NCBI RefSeq assembly: GCF_011038785.1
Contig: NZ_JAAKDT010000026.1
Location: 1-45,958 of the forward strand
DNA length: 45,958 nucleotides
Direction: 5' to 3'
DNA from: Parabacteroides sp. ZJ-118
GTDB taxonomy: Bacteria; Bacteroidota; Bacteroidia; Bacteroidales; Tannerellaceae
Position numbers and translations under genes: made by a program. Below, one piece after another: positions 43,406-45,958 of the stretch (its first letter is position 1; the number at the start of each line of letters is the position of its first letter). The notes under the pieces were generated by a model. The model was not told where the DNA came from, ran no database searches, and worked only from the letters and a program-made list of their open reading frames with translations.

Positions 43406-45559
43406 TTACCAGATCACGATTTCATCCGTGAAGATGAAACCCTTATTCGTTTCTTTTGCCTTGATACGGATATAGCGTGCTTTCCAATCGCCGTTAAACG
43501 TATATTCCTGAAAAGAGAGGTCTTTATCCGTATTAGCTACCGTGGTAGGGATAACATCTTGCGAAATATAGCTCACTCCGTCTTCCGATGTCAGCAGCTC
43601 CACCGCTCCCGGTTGGAACACGCCCGGGCCGATCAACTGCATAAAGCGGGCCGATACCTTATGGATATCCGTTATCTCTCCCATATCCACCGCACAGTCC
43701 AAGTCATTCAAATACCCCTGCCAACGACCGTCCAGGTAGGTCAAGCCTCCCCTGTAGCCGTCCAGCAAGGCGTTCATGCCACCGGCCATATAACCACTAT
43801 ACAGCTTGCTGTTATAATGTATAGGCTTGTTGATACCCCGATGATAATCCACCTTCTTCCCGGTAGGCGTTCCTTGAAGCTGCCCGTCGCGGAAGATAGC
43901 GGCTTTGATATCAACGGAGTCCTTCACTACGATCGGGCCGTTATAGACCCGGGAAGAGACGGTGGGAACGGAGCCGTCCAGGGTATAACGTATCTCCGCC
44001 GGACATTTCTCCGCATCCAGCATAACCTTGATCTCTCGCCGCGAGGTATCTACTTCCATCGTGGTCTCGATCTCATCTGAGAGCGTGAACGTATGGATAC
44101 CCATCCGTTGCAGGACCGGTATATTTGCGTTCATACGAGGCTTAAAGTCCTCCCAACTACGCTCCTCTTGCGGAGTCCATCCGATCTCGGCGACCGCCAA
44201 GGCACGCGGGAACATCATATACTCCAGATGCTTCTCATCCTGGATATACTCCGTCCATGTATTTGCCTGTACCCCTAGGATATGTTTACTTTCCTCGGCA
44301 GTCAACGAATTCATAGGAACCGGATTATAACTGTACACCCGTTTGATCGGCGTATAACCACCGATGGCATACGGCTGTGTCTTTGGATCAGCTTGATAGA
44401 AATCGAAATACATATAACCACTCGGTGTCATGACCACGTCGTGTCCCATGCGGGCGGACTTGATTCCCCCTTCCTCGCCCCGCCAAGACATCACCGTAGC
44501 CTCCGGAGCCAAGCCTCCTTCCAGAATCTCATCCCAACCGATCAATTTCCGGCCTTTAGAGATCAGGAATTCCTCCGCACGGTGAATCATATAGCTCTGC
44601 AACTCATCCACGTCCTTCATCCCATTCCGGCGCATCAAGTCTTGACACTTCGGGCAGGTCTTCCAAGCTTCCTTTCCGGCCTCGTCTCCCCCGATATGGA
44701 TATATTCGGAAGGAAATAACTCGATCACCTCGGACAATACATCCTCCATGAACGTAAACGTTTTTTCGTTGCCGATGCAGAAATCGCCCGTCGTATAAGG
44801 TTTGCCGGCACAACTCAACTCCGGATACGCCACGAACACCTCGTCCGAATGCCCCGGGAATTCGATCTCAGGTATTATATGAATATGCCGAGCCATAGCG
44901 TAATCCACGATCTCACGGATATCCTCCTTTGTAAAATAACCGCCATACGCCCCCGGAGTTCCTTCCGGCAGATACTTCCGATCCTTTCCATCCCACCATT
45001 TCAGCCAATCGGATTCCGTACGAAAAGCCACATCCGTAGTCAGTTTCGGATATTTATCTATCTGGATACGCCAACCACCGGCATCCGTCAAATGCAGATG
45101 AAGCGTATTCAACTTATAATAAGACATGACGTTCAATAACTTCATCACCTCCTCTTTCGGAAAGAAATGACGGGAGACATCCAAATGCAAGCCGCGATAC
45201 GGGAAACGAGGATTGTCCTGGATCAATACACAAGGAATCCCTTTCGGCGTATACAGCTGACGCAAGGTTTGTTCCCCATAAAACCATCCGGATTTAGAGG
45301 CGGCTCTCAACTCGATCCCCTTCTTGGTCACGCTCAACGCATATCCTTCCGGACTTCCGCCGTTGAAAGATTCATCGACCACGTAACGGATCGTACCCGA
45401 TTGATCAGTCCCGAATACGAGATTACTATCTACCTTGAAATAACCGCCGGTCACCTCCATATGAGCCGGCTTAGGGATTAAATTTACCTGCGGAACCTCC
45501 TTGGGAGCACAGGAAAAAAGTAACGAGGAACAAGCAAGAACAAGTCCGGTTACTTTCAT
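43406..45559 (-). CDS. GH20 beta-N-acetylhexosaminidase lipoprotein
   Basis: Removes terminal beta-linked GlcNAc or GalNAc from glycans by substrate-assisted catalysis. The 717-residue lipoprotein has signal MKVTGLVLACSSLLFSC, a GH20b domain (about 25-120), the catalytic barrel (about 122-470) with FPYRGLHLDVSRHF and HIGGDEAGKEAW, where Asp292-Glu293 is the catalytic pair, and a C-terminal discoidin-like domain (VELLTSEDGVSYISQ). The frame is open 8 codons further to an ATG at 45583; I prefer 45559 because the lipoprotein signal starts there. It leads a gene group with GH92 and dnaB. Confidence 0.95.
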   Translation of the reverse strand: MKVTGLVLACSSLLFSCAPKEVPQVNLIPKPAHMEVTGGYFKVDSNLVFGTDQSGTIRYVVDESFNGGSPEGYALSVTKKGIELRAASKSGWFYGEQTLRQLYTPKGIPCVLIQDNPRFPYRGLHLDVSRHFFPKEEVMKLLNVMSYYKLNTLHLHLTDAGGWRIQIDKYPKLTTDVAFRTESDWLKWWDGKDRKYLPEGTPGAYGGYFTKEDIREIVDYAMARHIHIIPEIEFPGHSDEVFVAYPELSCAGKPYTTGDFCIGNEKTFTFMEDVLSEVIELFPSEYIHIGGDEAGKEAWKTCPKCQDLMRRNGMKDVDELQSYMIHRAEEFLISKGRKLIGWDEILEGGLAPEATVMSWRGEEGGIKSARMGHDVVMTPSGYMYFDFYQADPKTQPYAIGGYTPIKRVYSYNPVPMNSLTAEESKHILGVQANTWTEYIQDEKHLEYMMFPRALAVAEIGWTPQEERSWEDFKPRMNANIPVLQRMGIHTFTLSDEIETTMEVDTSRREIKVMLDAEKCPAEIRYTLDGSVPTVSSRVYNGPIVVKDSVDIKAAIFRDGQLQGTPTGKKVDYHRGINKPIHYNSKLYSGYMAGGMNALLDGYRGGLTYLDGRWQGYLNDLDCAVDMGEITDIHKVSARFMQLIGPGVFQPGAVELLTSEDGVSYISQDVIPTTVANTDKDLSFQEYTFNGDWKARYIRIKAKETNKGFIFTDEIVIW

Positions 45560-45646
45560 GCAAAACCGTTCTGGCAACGTCATAATACTATTATTTTTTA
45601 GTTACATTATTCTTGGTGCGTAAATATACGACAATAATAGACAATA
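45560..45646. other. Short leader between GH20 and intron end
   Basis: A/T-rich non-coding sequence. The minus strand holds TATATTTA, one base off a -7 box, near 45610; the promoter of the GH20 group cannot be set with confidence because the intron end is so close. Confidence 0.4.
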
Positions 45647-45741
45647 AATCGAGTAGGTGGGGAAACAAAATAAGTTTTCCTGCCTATTTTGTTTCCTTTC
45701 CTCTCACACCACCGTACGTGCCGTCCGGCATACGGCGGTTT
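45647..45741 (-). mobile_element. Group II intron 3' end (domains V-VI), copy 1
   Basis: On the minus strand ACCGCCGTA pairs fully with TACGGTGGT and GCC with GGC around a GGAC loop, the shape of a domain V hairpin. It is followed by a domain VI-like stem (GGAAACAAAATA with TATTTTGTTTCC) and the end CCTACTCGAT. The upstream part of this intron is missing or replaced. It ends about 88 bases before the GH20 start. Confidence 0.75.
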
Positions 45742-45830
45742 AATTTGTTTTCAAAGAGTGTCTAATCGTGTAGTAATCAAGGCAGCCCCCTTATGGACCT
45801 TCACCACAGATGTATGACATCATGCCCGTC

Positions 45831-45925
45831 AATCGAGTAGGTAGGGAAACAAAATAAGTTTTCCTGCCTATTTTGTTTCCTTCCCTCTCACACCACCGTA
45901 CGTGCCGTTCGGCATACGGCGGTTT
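45831..45925 (-). mobile_element. Group II intron 3' end (domains V-VI), copy 2
   Basis: A 95-bp copy that differs from 45647-45741 at only about three positions and has the same domain V (loop GAAC) and VI shape. The intron body, and any reverse transcriptase gene, would lie beyond the window end. The 89 bases between the copies show no gene. Confidence 0.75.
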
Positions 45926-45958
45926 CGTGCTGTCCTTGCCTTTTGTAGATGCCACATT

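Overview
The window looks like chromosomal DNA of a Bacteroidales bacterium, most likely a Parabacteroides close to P. distasonis. This is inferred from gene content and promoter style, not from a search. Evidence: Bacteroidota-restricted families (DUF4293, the short RpoZ-like omega protein, DUF4595 and DUF1080 lipoproteins, 6-bladed propeller lipoproteins), abundant lipoprotein glycosidases (GH3, GH20, GH92), and promoters with the Bacteroidota -7 box TAnnTTTG.

Layout. 1-3192: the adaptation end of a type I-C CRISPR-Cas locus (cas1, cas2, leader, 23 complete repeats plus one repeat cut short at 20 bp). 3193-4583: a scrapyard of IS remnants (an IS end that breaks the last CRISPR repeat, a decayed IS66 element) and short tandem repeats. 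4584-7850: a small accessory redox operon (flavodoxin lipoprotein, CMD-cupin protein, ABM monooxygenase-like domain, amidohydrolase lipoprotein) facing an AraC regulator; a deletion has joined the amidohydrolase to the ABM gene, so both are broken. 8610-24627: mostly housekeeping genes: free-methionine-sulfoxide reductase, an AddB-like nuclease, aldo/keto reductase, the bamD-rpoZ-DUF4293 operon, paaK with an ACT protein, a DUF1080 lipoprotein, a HAD phosphatase, the nfo-nhaD-C69 peptidase operon, pyruvoyl arginine decarboxylase and superoxide dismutase. 24769-30078: a DUF4595 lipoprotein, a GH3 glycosidase, an outer-membrane-type protein and an RRM protein. 30429-33679: a compact four-gene cluster (nucleotidyltransferase, ATP-grasp-like protein, CDP-alcohol phosphotransferase, HAD protein) that looks like a dedicated pathway for a nucleotide-activated alcohol or lipid headgroup. 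33773-41114: OmpA lipoprotein, a small acidic protein, ClpB, a propeller lipoprotein and DnaB. 41117-45559: GH92 and GH20 glycosidases upstream of dnaB on the same strand. 45647 to the end: two copies of the 3' end (domains V-VI) of a group II intron.

Most notable signals: (1) a CRISPR spacer that matches the 3' half of a tRNA gene, the classic integration site of mobile elements; (2) a 90-bp promoter/leader block shared, at the same distance from the start codon, by cas1 and a distant OmpA lipoprotein gene; (3) the four-gene headgroup cluster; (4) nested or tandem group II intron ends; (5) unrelated intergenic arrays that all share a 22-23 bp period.
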